Assembly: GCA_944326265.1 (NCBI GenBank)
Contig: CALVDE010000020.1
Span: 1 to 48,532 of the forward strand
DNA length: 48,532 nt
Direction: 5' to 3'
From: an uncultured Bacteroidales bacterium
GTDB taxonomy: Bacteria > Bacteroidota > Bacteroidia > Bacteroidales > UBA932
The notes below the pieces were generated by a model, which had not been told where the DNA came from, did no database searches, and saw only the letters and a list, made by a program, of their open reading frames with translations. This document shows positions 7,507-18,876 of the stretch, one piece after another; the first letter of the stretch is position 1; every line of letters begins with the position of its first letter. The position numbers and the translations under genes were made by a program.

Positions 7507-8847
7507 ATGAGATTGCCTATTGTTTTATTATCTGCCGCAGTAATGTCTCTGACGTTTATGACAGGATGCGACAGAGGTCACCGGAATCAGGAATTGAATC
7601 CAGGGGAAACTGAGAATCCGGAGAACGAGGAACTGACAGCTGAAGATCAGAAAAATAAGCTGATGGATGTTGCATCTGAATTTATCGGAGTATTCAATAC
7701 TGCGGATCAGAAAGATGCCGTCGAGGCATTTGACTGGATAGTCTACAACTACATGGATTATTCCTGGGACGGGGTGGATGAATATTACAGCGGTGTGATG
7801 GACGACATCATGAATATGGCCGCACGTACTGCCCGCAGTCTCTCTGAGGGAGATTTTACGGTGAATGCTGCACTGGAGATATATGATTTCCCGAAGTTTA
7901 CAGGAATTTTCGAGGCCGATGACAATACACGCTCATGGGTCTACGTAGGAGAGTCGGACAATGTGACCCTCCGCTGCAAGGACAGGAACGGCAATCCGGC
8001 AGAGGCTGTTCTGACAGCTTCCGGAGAGGAAATTGAATTCGAGAGTGAATATTATGACAGCAATGACGAAAGGCATATCTTCACGGTAGTGATACCGTCT
8101 GACATATCATTGTCTGTCAAAGTGGGCGGAAACGAGTATGTGAGCTTCTATTTTGAGTTCGACGCGCAGAAGTCCAGCCACCTCAGGATCAATACCGAGG
8201 TTAAGATAACGAATATCGTCTACAACCTAGCCGCATCTGTGGAAAAGACCAGTGTCTCTGCGGAATTCACTCTTAAATATGGAGACAGGACTCTTCTGGC
8301 CGCCTCTGCCGCCGCTCCTTCATGCGTTCTGATGGATAAAGGCGACGATATGGACTGGGATGAGTGGCTGGATAACTATTATGACGCGGTGGAGTTCGAA
8401 AATTCGGAAATAGAATTCGGCAAACTTATGGCGGCTGCCAATATACTCAGCCAGGTGCAGATAAAAGCGGAGTCGGAGGATCCTTCCGGCATATATCGTC
8501 GGATAAGGAATCTGAATGAAAAATATGAGAAGGATTATGGTCCTGATTATTACGATACGCGGGAGTATAATCTGCAATATGCGGACCTGCTCAATGAAAA
8601 CATGAACATCTCCCTGTATTACAGCAGCGATATCAAGCAGGCTGAGATCAAAATGGAGGTATTCAACAATGATGCATATTACTATGTCGGCCCTGTTGTG
8701 TATTTCCCCAAGGACGGAACAAGCTATGCTTTCGATGAGTATTTTACGGAGAGTGCATTCGCTTCTGTAATCCAGCTTACGGAGGATTTGGTCAACAAGT
8801 ATCTTGGTCTGTTGGAGTTTAACAAGATAGATCCTGTTGAGCTGTAG
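7507..8847 (+). CDS. Large lipoprotein of unknown function, first gene of a TonB/DUF4249 locus
   Basis: A 446-residue predicted lipoprotein; the signal ends FMTGC with Cys21. A short linker rich in Asn, Pro and Glu follows. The body is acidic and rich in Tyr, Asp and Asn, mixing a helical N-terminal part (about 45-115) with beta-type segments (about 140-270). No family is recognised. Codon and base use is more AT-rich than the cyd genes, as in the next two genes. Its last 11 bases overlap the start of the TonB receptor gene, so the two are coupled. A surface-exposed or periplasmic substrate-binding partner of the receptor is the natural guess; nothing in the sequence proves it. Confidence 0.65.
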   Translation: MRLPIVLLSAAVMSLTFMTGCDRGHRNQELNPGETENPENEELTAEDQKNKLMDVASEFIGVFNTADQKDAVEAFDWIVYNYMDYSWDGVDEYYSGVMDDIMNMAARTARSLSEGDFTVNAALEIYDFPKFTGIFEADDNTRSWVYVGESDNVTLRCKDRNGNPAEAVLTASGEEIEFESEYYDSNDERHIFTVVIPSDISLSVKVGGNEYVSFYFEFDAQKSSHLRINTEVKITNIVYNLAASVEKTSVSAEFTLKYGDRTLLAASAAAPSCVLMDKGDDMDWDEWLDNYYDAVEFENSEIEFGKLMAAANILSQVQIKAESEDPSGIYRRIRNLNEKYEKDYGPDYYDTREYNLQYADLLNENMNISLYYSSDIKQAEIKMEVFNNDAYYYVGPVVYFPKDGTSYAFDEYFTESAFASVIQLTEDLVNKYLGLLEFNKIDPVEL

Positions 8848-10918
8848 TGCTAAATACGCGCTGTTGACAGCACTTGCAATATTATGTATCGGTGGGAAAT
8901 GTGGTATGGCCGCTTTTCCCGCCGATATGTCTTTTACATTCCTTTCTGACAGTACGGCTGTGCTGGATACCGTGTCGGATTACCGCCTGGAGGAGCTGGT
9001 GGTGGTCGGCCGTAGACCGAGACCGATGGTCATCGAATCAGGAAATGCCGTTTCTGTCTCGCTACAGGAAATGGAGCATCTGCCCAGATTCCTGGGAACG
9101 GCGGATCCCATGCGTTATCTGCAGAGCCTGCCGGGTGTGCAGACAAATACGGAATCTTCCGCCGGAATCTTCATTCAGGGATGCGAGGATTACCATACGA
9201 TACTGTCTATAGACGGTGCGCCGGTGTTCTATCCCAATCATCTGCTCGGACTGTTCTCATCTTTCATACCGGCGCATTTCGAGGATATGGAAGTAGGGAC
9301 ATCGTGTCATGACGCTGCGTTTCCGAACCGTCTCGGAGGAGGCGTGACCCTTTACTCCCATACGGAGACCGACCGTCCGATAGGCATAGAGGGCAATGTG
9401 GGGCTGATTGGTTCGGAACTGACAATGCCGGTAAGGCTGGGGGACAGGGGCTTTCTTTCCCTTTCCGCCCGTTCTTCCTATATCGGCCTGCTTTACAGCT
9501 CATTGTTGAACTTTGACGGAATGAATATCGGGTACGAGTTCCAGGACTTCAATCTTACCGGTTCGTGGAAGCCCGGTGATAATGACGAGATAGTCCTGTC
9601 TGCCTTCTTCGGTATGGACGGTATGGACTTGAAGAACAATACGTCTATATCGGCGGATTTAGGGTGGAGCAATCTGGCTGCATCACTTTCCTGGCGGCAT
9701 CGTTTCCGGGACAGTTCGGAGCTTGTCTCGACGGTCCGGTTCTCGGGGTATGCGGGCAATATATATTTTGAGGAGCAGCCGGTCAGTGTGTTTGCCCGTT
9801 CTGATGTGGCTTTGGCGGGAGCGGAGTCCGGTTTCAGCAAAAGACTGGGGAACAGCCTTGTCATAAAAGCGGGAGCAGAGTGGAACACGTATCTCAATCA
9901 TCCTCTTGCATTGACTTCTGAAGGTATTGGGGTGCCTGTCAGAGATACGGCGGTTCTGGACATTATGCACGAGCTTTCCGTTTATGCGGATCTCACTCAT
10001 GAGGTCTGCCCTCATTTCCGATATGAGATAGGGCTGCGCCCGTCGTTATGGCTTTCCGGGAACGATATGATCTCGGCATCCGTAGACCCGCGTGTTACGC
10101 TGCATTTCCCGATCAACGGCATACATGAGATGAGAATACATTACGGCATGTATAGCCAGGCACTGCACAAGGCGGCTCTTGTCAACGGAGGATTGCCGGC
10201 CGATTATTTCTTCCTTTCGGATGAGGCAAATCCGCCGGAACGCTCGCATTCAGTGTCCCTGGGCTACATCGGGTCGGTACCGGACAAGTCGTGGTCCTTT
10301 ACGGCGGAGCTGTATTTCAAGCAACTGTACAATGTCATGGAGTCATCGTCCAATATTATAGGACTTATTTACAAAGGTTTTGATTATCAGGAAGATTTTC
10401 TGTACGGCAAAGGACGCAATTTCGGATTCAATGCGATGATTCAAAAAAACAAGGGGTACGTAAAAGGCTACATTTCCTATTCCCTGGGGTGGGCTTTGCG
10501 TAATTTCCCTGAGATTACGGACAGATACGACATCCGTGCGGATCATGACAGAAGGCACAACCTGGTCGTGGCACTGAGTTCCCAGCCGGCAAAAAACTGG
10601 TCTGTAGGCGCGATGTTCGTGCTTGCCTCCGGGGCTCCGTATTCCGAAGCTGTCAGCGCATATTTTCTCAACGGTCATGTCATATATGAGTTCGGTCCGC
10701 ACAACGGCGCCACCATGCCGCTGTATCACCGTCTCGATCTTTCATGCTCTTATTATATAATAAAGAGCAATGCCCGCGAGCTGTCCGTTAATCTGTCGCT
10801 GTACAATGTGTATGCGCATAAAAATGTCCAGTTCATACTGGCCTCAGGCAAATTCATGAAGCAAGTGTCGATGCTCCCTTATCCGATACCGTCCCTGAGC
10901 GTCTCTTTTAGATTTTGA
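8837..10918 (+). CDS. TonB-dependent outer-membrane receptor
   Basis: A 693-residue receptor of the outer membrane. A signal segment (KYALLTALAILCIGG) is followed by a TonB-box-like stretch LEELVVVGRRPRP, a plug domain (about 60-170, with YLQSLPGVQTNTESSAGIFIQG and LSIDGAPVFYPNHLLGLFS), and a beta-barrel ending in the aromatic SVSFRF. It lacks the carboxypeptidase-like N-terminal domain of SusC proteins. The only in-frame start before the signal is TTG at 8837, inside the upstream gene; the first ATG (8906) would cut the signal away. The DUF4249 gene nine bases downstream is its usual partner. Substrate unknown. Confidence 0.88.
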   Translation: MSCSAKYALLTALAILCIGGKCGMAAFPADMSFTFLSDSTAVLDTVSDYRLEELVVVGRRPRPMVIESGNAVSVSLQEMEHLPRFLGTADPMRYLQSLPGVQTNTESSAGIFIQGCEDYHTILSIDGAPVFYPNHLLGLFSSFIPAHFEDMEVGTSCHDAAFPNRLGGGVTLYSHTETDRPIGIEGNVGLIGSELTMPVRLGDRGFLSLSARSSYIGLLYSSLLNFDGMNIGYEFQDFNLTGSWKPGDNDEIVLSAFFGMDGMDLKNNTSISADLGWSNLAASLSWRHRFRDSSELVSTVRFSGYAGNIYFEEQPVSVFARSDVALAGAESGFSKRLGNSLVIKAGAEWNTYLNHPLALTSEGIGVPVRDTAVLDIMHELSVYADLTHEVCPHFRYEIGLRPSLWLSGNDMISASVDPRVTLHFPINGIHEMRIHYGMYSQALHKAALVNGGLPADYFFLSDEANPPERSHSVSLGYIGSVPDKSWSFTAELYFKQLYNVMESSSNIIGLIYKGFDYQEDFLYGKGRNFGFNAMIQKNKGYVKGYISYSLGWALRNFPEITDRYDIRADHDRRHNLVVALSSQPAKNWSVGAMFVLASGAPYSEAVSAYFLNGHVIYEFGPHNGATMPLYHRLDLSCSYYIIKSNARELSVNLSLYNVYAHKNVQFILASGKFMKQVSMLPYPIPSLSVSFRF

Positions 10919-10927
10919 GTTTTACTT

Positions 10928-11827
10928 ATGAGAAGGAAAATAAGCATACTGGCAAGTTCGGTAATACTGGCAGCGGCGGCCGCAGCCGTGTCATGTACCC
11001 CGGGGCACGTTCCGAGTGAACCTGAGATGGTGCTGGAGGGGTGGATAGACGAAGGCGGTCATCCGGTAGTCATGCTCCATGAGTCAATCAATTTTACTGA
11101 GGATTTCAATGTTATTGAGGATCTGGTGGAAGAAAAGCTGATATATTTCGGTAAGGTTACGGTCAGCGACGGCGAGAATACCGTAATTCTTACCGGACGT
11201 GCCGATACCGCATATCTTCCGCCTTATGTCTATTCCTCCGTCCGTATAATGGGCGAGTCCGGGAAGACATACCGTCTGGAGGCAGAATACGGGGACAAGA
11301 AGGTGTCCGCGACTACGACAATACCTCCCAGTGTTGCGTTTGACTCGATATCCGTGGAGTCCTTGCCGGAAAAGCCGGGTTTCTTCAGGCTCACGGGCTA
11401 CCTTACTGACAGAAATGCAGGCAGCGGCCATTATGTGGTGTTCTACCGCTATAAGGGAGAGAAACAATATCGTAACGGTCTTCACGGGGTGGCGTCAGGT
11501 ATTGCGGCCGATGCCTCGGGAGTACTCAGAGTCCCGATATACAAGAACATGTCAGGAACTTCATTGGTGGACAATGACTCACTCTCGACACGGTTTTTCC
11601 GTCTGGGAGATACCCTGGAGGTCAAGATCGCGGCGGTGGACGATGTGTCGTACAGATTCTGGGAAAGTTTCTCTGCCCTGACAATATCTTCTACAATTCC
11701 CTTCCTACCTGTAAATGAGAATATTTTCACCAACGTGTCCGGAGGAAAGGGATACTGGTGCGGATACGGAGGCACTGTCAGCATGGTCATTCCGGAATGT
11801 GATACCGTCCTGCGCCTGAAAGAGTAG
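10928..11827 (+). CDS. DUF4249 lipoprotein, partner of the TonB receptor
   Basis: A 299-residue lipoprotein; the signal ends AAVSC with Cys23. The sequence pattern (EPEMVLEGWIDEGGHPVVMLHESINF near the start, then KVTVSDGENTVILTG, GKTYRLEAEYGDKKVSATTTIP) is that of the DUF4249 family of beta-rich Bacteroidota lipoproteins. These are commonly encoded next to a TonB receptor without a SusD, as here. It probably sits at the outer membrane and helps the receptor take its ligand, but the ligand is not indicated. The transcript ends at the stem-loop 20 bases downstream. Confidence 0.82.
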   Translation: MRRKISILASSVILAAAAAAVSCTPGHVPSEPEMVLEGWIDEGGHPVVMLHESINFTEDFNVIEDLVEEKLIYFGKVTVSDGENTVILTGRADTAYLPPYVYSSVRIMGESGKTYRLEAEYGDKKVSATTTIPPSVAFDSISVESLPEKPGFFRLTGYLTDRNAGSGHYVVFYRYKGEKQYRNGLHGVASGIAADASGVLRVPIYKNMSGTSLVDNDSLSTRFFRLGDTLEVKIAAVDDVSYRFWESFSALTISSTIPFLPVNENIFTNVSGGKGYWCGYGGTVSMVIPECDTVLRLKE

Positions 11828-11846
11828 TTCCCGGACAGGGGCAAAA

Positions 11847-11887
11847 AAAGACTGACTGAAAGTCGCGGGACTCATCAGTCAGTCTTT
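11847..11887. terminator. Bidirectional rho-independent terminator
   Basis: Arms 11847-11859 (aaagactgactga) and 11875-11887 are exact complements with a 15-base loop, an A-run on the left and a T-run on the right. It lies between the convergent DUF4249 and M6-peptidase genes and can serve both. Confidence 0.85.
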
Positions 11888-11908
11888 ATTGTGCAAGCAG
11901 GAGGGACG

Positions 11909-13732
11909 TTACTTTACGCTGATTTTCGTACTCAGCTCTTCCTTGGAACCGTCATCGTATGTGAGGACTGCCTGAATGGTGTGTTCTCCCGATGTGAGCT
12001 CGATGCTCTCTGCGCTCTGACGTTCTCCGTCGAAGTACCATTCGATCACGGAAGGCAGATTGCTGCTGAGACTGAGCAGGAACTCCAGGGTCTCTCCGGC
12101 TGAGTAGTTCTGTTTCACGTAGATGGCGTTGATCCCGTTCTCGGAGAAGTCTCCGAAGGAAGGCCCTGACTTGAGGATGCCCAGACTGAGCTCTGCGTGG
12201 TCGTCAGCCAGGGTGATGCCCGATATGCTGTATCCGGTGGACTGGCCGTCCCAGCCGACCATGGCCGGTGTGGTGTAGGCGTTGATTTCGGTCACATTCC
12301 TTCTGCCGGGGAACACGCGGTCCATGTTGTTGAGTGCGGTGCTCTCAGAGGTAGAAGATTCGATGAGATCGTAGCACTGGTGATCCGCGAAGGAATTGAC
12401 CATGTTGTAATATGTCCAGAGCGAGCGGGCAGATAAACCGGAGATTATGTTGTTGGACTGGTCCACATGGTAGAGGACAATGCCTTCTGCGTAGAGGTAC
12501 TGGTCACTGCCTTCTCCATTGCGGTATTCGAGCACGAACACCTCTCCTTCGTTGTCAGTGGGAATTACGTATCCGGCGTTGTTCTGGACGGGTTCGAGTG
12601 TCATCACCCCGGGCTCTTCCCAGACTGTCAGCTCCTCTACCCAGCCCATGTAGTATCTCTCGAATGCGCTGAGATACGGAGGAGTGCGGCCTGAGTTGTT
12701 GTAGGATCCGGCATCCATGAGGGACATTCCTCCGAGACCTGCCGCATATCCGTTCTGCTCATAGTCCACATCGTAGAAATCGGGGAATCCGATTACGTGG
12801 CCGAACTCGTGGCAGAACGTGCCGATGCCGGCCATGTTCTGTCCATAAGAACCGCTGAACTCGGATGTGCAGGCGTATGAGTCAAGACGCTTGCCGTCAA
12901 GGGGAGAGTACTGGGGCCTGACGATATTCCATTTGTGGGGCCAGATGCAGTCCGATCCGCCGCCTTCCGCTTCGTTGTGTCCGGCGTAGAAGAAGAAGAT
13001 ATTGTCCACAACGCCGTCTCCGTCCAGATCGTACTGGCTGAAGTCTATCTCGTCATCCGCTAACTGGCATGCTTCTACGAGCAGATAGTCGGCTTTTTCG
13101 TTAGGGTCATCGTTGCGGCCGTAGTAGGCGTAGCTGTTGGAAACGGTGATGGGTCCGTATAAGTCGAACGTGGGGGTGAACTGTCCGGAAGAATTCTCGG
13201 CATAGTAGTCCGCTGCGGAGCCTGTTCCTCCGTTCTGGGAGTATCCGGGCTCATTGAGCATGTTGTAGAATGCCTCGTGTGCGTTCTCTACCTCGAATTC
13301 AAGGTCGGGGAACTGTATCAGGAGCACCAGGAAGTGATTGTCGCCCCATCCGAGTCCGTTCTCTCCGCGCATTATCTCCACAGCCTGTCTTCTCATCTTG
13401 GCTGCGGCTATCGCTGCGGGGGGAGGCGTTACGGACGAGACTCCCGAGCGGCTGATGGAAGAGGCTTTCGCCCTGGTCCTGGACAGGGTCTTGGTGCCGT
13501 CGCTGTTGAATTCGGCATAGTAGTAGAATCCGTCAGGACCTTTTTCCACCAGGCGGTCGCCTACGGTGGTCCAGTGCAGGAATTCGTCTCCGAATATCTG
13601 GATGGTCAGTGTCGTTCCGTCCGGCTGTGTCACGGTTACAGGGTGAGGTACAGCCTTGACTGCGGCTGCGGGCAGTGCGTAAAGCGCCATCAGAAGCGCC
13701 AGTATCGTAGTCTTTACAGCTGTGTGTCTCAT
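11909..13732 (-). CDS. Secreted M6-family zinc metallopeptidase (immune inhibitor A type)
   Basis: A 607-residue exported peptidase. A signal peptide (TTILALLMALYALPAAAVKA) precedes a pro-region; the catalytic part carries HEFGHVIGFPDFYD with His308, Glu309 and His312, the extended zinc motif of the M6/immune inhibitor A group, and a possible Met-turn in GGMSLMDAGSY. The last 110 residues look like an Ig-type beta module. The start codon overlaps the stop of the BACON lipoprotein gene by ATGA, so both are translated together. It may degrade proteins in the gut or on host surfaces; whether it is freed or stays on the cell cannot be told. Confidence 0.87.
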   Translation of the reverse strand: MRHTAVKTTILALLMALYALPAAAVKAVPHPVTVTQPDGTTLTIQIFGDEFLHWTTVGDRLVEKGPDGFYYYAEFNSDGTKTLSRTRAKASSISRSGVSSVTPPPAAIAAAKMRRQAVEIMRGENGLGWGDNHFLVLLIQFPDLEFEVENAHEAFYNMLNEPGYSQNGGTGSAADYYAENSSGQFTPTFDLYGPITVSNSYAYYGRNDDPNEKADYLLVEACQLADDEIDFSQYDLDGDGVVDNIFFFYAGHNEAEGGGSDCIWPHKWNIVRPQYSPLDGKRLDSYACTSEFSGSYGQNMAGIGTFCHEFGHVIGFPDFYDVDYEQNGYAAGLGGMSLMDAGSYNNSGRTPPYLSAFERYYMGWVEELTVWEEPGVMTLEPVQNNAGYVIPTDNEGEVFVLEYRNGEGSDQYLYAEGIVLYHVDQSNNIISGLSARSLWTYYNMVNSFADHQCYDLIESSTSESTALNNMDRVFPGRRNVTEINAYTTPAMVGWDGQSTGYSISGITLADDHAELSLGILKSGPSFGDFSENGINAIYVKQNYSAGETLEFLLSLSSNLPSVIEWYFDGERQSAESIELTSGEHTIQAVLTYDDGSKEELSTKISVK

Positions 13733-14442
13733 ATCAGTTCCGGTCCGTCAGTTATTATTATACCTTTTCTTTCAGTGTGGTTGTACATCCATATCTTTCC
13801 GTCAGCGATTTTTTCCACTGTGAGCTCCAGCTGGAAGCTTGAATCCAGCTCGGTCGTGAAGTTCTGGCTTACGGATACAGTGCAGGAGGTTCCTTCCTCT
13901 GCGTCCGAGGGAATGCCGGCGGCGGTGAAGAATCTTGCGGGATAAAGGGTCAGGATTCTGTGACTGCATTTCCCGTCGGAAGATACGGTGAGGGAGTACT
14001 GGCTGGACAGGTCTTCGTACACGAAGCCGTCATGCCCCTGAGCATAGAATCCGGGAGCGGTGCTCTCGATGAACTGGTCGTACAGGGTGTCTTCCATGGC
14101 GGTCTGGGTGACGGTCAGAGTGTCGGAGAATGCACCTGTGTAGAAAATTATCTGCGCGCTGCGGTTTTCCAGACCCTCGTAGGTGTCTACTGCGTAGCTC
14201 CAGGCTCCTCCGGTGTAGGATTCCTGCTTAGATGCCGGAGTTATCCAGTTGGTCAGGATAGAGACGGTGAATTCTTCGGAGGTGTTTACCTCGACGGTAA
14301 AGACTCCTCCTGCTGCGGGTACGGTCATTTCCTGCTCTGAAAGTTCTATCGCTCCAGCCACAGGTGTTTCCTGCTGGATGCAGGAATTCGGCAGCATCAG
14401 TACGGCCGCCGAGATGACGAGTGGGAGAATTTTTGATTTCAT
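13729..14442 (-). CDS. BACON-domain lipoprotein
   Basis: A 237-residue lipoprotein (signal ending LPNSC, Cys21). Residues about 33-115 form a BACON-type Ig module, with LSEQEMTVPAAGGVFTVEV and the closing SDTLTVTQT. The second half is a separate beta-rich region with no family I can name. BACON modules are found in exported Bacteroidota proteins with hydrolase or glycan/mucin-binding roles. It is the first gene of a two-gene unit with the M6 peptidase (overlap ATGA) and may serve as its surface partner or inhibitor; that is inference from position only. Confidence 0.8.
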   Translation of the reverse strand: MKSKILPLVISAAVLMLPNSCIQQETPVAGAIELSEQEMTVPAAGGVFTVEVNTSEEFTVSILTNWITPASKQESYTGGAWSYAVDTYEGLENRSAQIIFYTGAFSDTLTVTQTAMEDTLYDQFIESTAPGFYAQGHDGFVYEDLSSQYSLTVSSDGKCSHRILTLYPARFFTAAGIPSDAEEGTSCTVSVSQNFTTELDSSFQLELTVEKIADGKIWMYNHTERKGIIITDGPELI

Positions 14443-14475
14443 TTAAGCTAATAATTGTTGGTTAATAAGGAGGGT

Positions 14476-14540
14476 GACCCAAAAGGAGGAATTTCAAGGC
14501 TTGCGAATCAAGCGTAACGCAGAAATTACCCTTTTGAGTC
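14476..14540. repeat. Large imperfect hairpin between gcvP and the BACON/M6 unit
   Basis: The left arm 14476-14495 (gacccaaaaggaggaatttc) pairs with 14522-14540 with few mismatches, and an inner stem GCTTG-CGAAT-CAAGC lies at 14499-14513. No T-run follows in the gcvP direction. It may end the gcvP transcript or be a dispersed palindromic element. Confidence 0.5.
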
Positions 14541-14557
14541 GGCCTCCGGATATCGGA

Positions 14558-17380
<2,823 letters not shown>

Positions 17381-17416
17381 ATCTATGTAATTTTAAATTG
17401 TTAGTCAAATAGGGTC

Positions 17417-17424
17417 CAAAAGTA
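17417..17424 (-). promoter_or_regulatory. Candidate -7 box for gcvP
   Basis: On the minus strand this reads TACTTTTG, an exact TAnnTTTG, 36 bases before the gcvP start. No TTTG lies at the expected -33 distance. The leader is too short for a glycine riboswitch, and none is seen. Confidence 0.4.
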
Positions 17425-17436
17425 ATAATTTTTTTA

Positions 17437-18876
17437 TTATCTCCACCTTTCCATGTCAAATCTGATGTAAATAAACAACAGAATCGTGAAAGTCAGAAAT
17501 GACGATCCGCCGTAGCTGATCAGCGGAAGGGGAATGCCCACTACCGGCATGATGCCGATTGTCATGCCTATGTTGGTGAACACGTGCATGAACAGGAATG
17601 ACGCCACACAGTATCCGTAGACGCGGGTGCCGTTGCTTTTTTGCCGTTCGGCCGTCATTATGATCCGGAGTATCATGATCAGATACAGTGCGAGCACACC
17701 GATGCTGCCGATGAATCCCCATTCCTCGCCTATGGTACAGAATATGAAATCGGTGCTCTGCTCAGGCACGAAATTGAACTTGGTCTGTGTCCCCTGGAGG
17801 AAACCCTTGCCGGTAAGGCCGCCGGAGCCGATGGCGATCTTGGACTGGTTGACATTGTATCCTGCGCCCATGAGATCCTGGGAAATACCGAGAAGATTCT
17901 CGATCCTGTCCCTGTGGTGCGGTTTGAGCACATTGTGGAAAATGAAGTCTACGGAGAAGATCAGCACCAGTGATGCCAGCAGTGTAAGCAGGTACGGCCA
18001 CCAGCCTTTGATTTTCCGGCGGATCAGTATCACTGCGGCTACGGCTGCTGCGGTCAGTATGATAATCAGCAGCCAGTACTCGGGCCCGAGGGGGTTGATT
18101 TCGGAAAGCAGTTCGGTTCTCAGAAGAGCCGGAATGAACGCAGCGGCTGTAATGGCGGCTGCGTATATCAGGAAGCAGCGGACGGGCCGTCTGGCGTAGA
18201 ATGCCCTGAGAATGCCGGTCAGGCCTGTCGCGACCAGCATGGATACGAAGGGTGAGAACTTGAGGGTGAGCAGGAACAGCAGTACGGCATAGCCGATAAG
18301 CACCAGTATCTTGCCCGGAAGTCCCTCCCTGTAGAGCATGAATATCAGTCCGAAGTACACAAGTACGGTCCCGATATCCGGCTCAAGGGCGATGAGGGCC
18401 ACCGGAATCAGGATTACGAGAGCTACTTTGAGGAAGTCTCCGGTATTGGCCAGCTTGAATCCGTATCCGTCCATGATGCGTGCCAGGCACAGTGCCGTGG
18501 CAATTTTGGAAAACTCCGAAGGCTGGACGGCGAATCCTCCGGGAAGGCTCAGCCAGGACCTGGAGCCGTTGACCTCGTTGCCGAAAATCAGTACTGCCGT
18601 CAGAAGCACTGCAGAGAGTATGTAGAGTGGCCATGCGGCCGGTTTGTACAGTCTCGGGCTTATGATGAAGAGTATGATGACAGCGGTGATCAGTGCAACG
18701 CCCATCCATATCAGCTGGTTTCCGCTCCTGGTTGCCAGTGACAGCATTCCTTCTCCTCCTTCGCTGTAGGTGGAGGCATAGATGTTCAGCCATCCGAACA
18801 CGGCAAGGGCTGCGTAGCAGAGAATCAGTATCCAGTCCAGTTTTCTGTAAATGCTTCTTCCCGGGCTCATTGTCAT
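17437..18876 (-). CDS. rodA: Rod-shape SEDS glycosyltransferase RodA
   Basis: Polytopic SEDS-family peptidoglycan polymerase that works with PBP2 in side-wall growth. 479 residues with about ten or more membrane segments; longer than the E. coli protein, as usual in Bacteroidota, because of extra hydrophobic segments in the middle (about 200-300). Family marks seen: QPSEFSKIATAL, EPDIGTVLVYFG, GSGGLTGKGFLQGTQTKFNFVPEQSTDFIF split over the periplasmic loop, and ISYGGSSFL near the end. Its ATG overlaps the stop of mrdA by four bases, so the pair is coupled. Confidence 0.95.
   Translation of the reverse strand: MTMSPGRSIYRKLDWILILCYAALAVFGWLNIYASTYSEGGEGMLSLATRSGNQLIWMGVALITAVIILFIISPRLYKPAAWPLYILSAVLLTAVLIFGNEVNGSRSWLSLPGGFAVQPSEFSKIATALCLARIMDGYGFKLANTGDFLKVALVILIPVALIALEPDIGTVLVYFGLIFMLYREGLPGKILVLIGYAVLLFLLTLKFSPFVSMLVATGLTGILRAFYARRPVRCFLIYAAAITAAAFIPALLRTELLSEINPLGPEYWLLIIILTAAAVAAVILIRRKIKGWWPYLLTLLASLVLIFSVDFIFHNVLKPHHRDRIENLLGISQDLMGAGYNVNQSKIAIGSGGLTGKGFLQGTQTKFNFVPEQSTDFIFCTIGEEWGFIGSIGVLALYLIMILRIIMTAERQKSNGTRVYGYCVASFLFMHVFTNIGMTIGIMPVVGIPLPLISYGGSSFLTFTILLFIYIRFDMERWR

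Noticed and set aside
17381-17436. Glycine riboswitch before gcvP
   Set aside because: Only 56 bases are free and none of the conserved glycine aptamer cores is visible.
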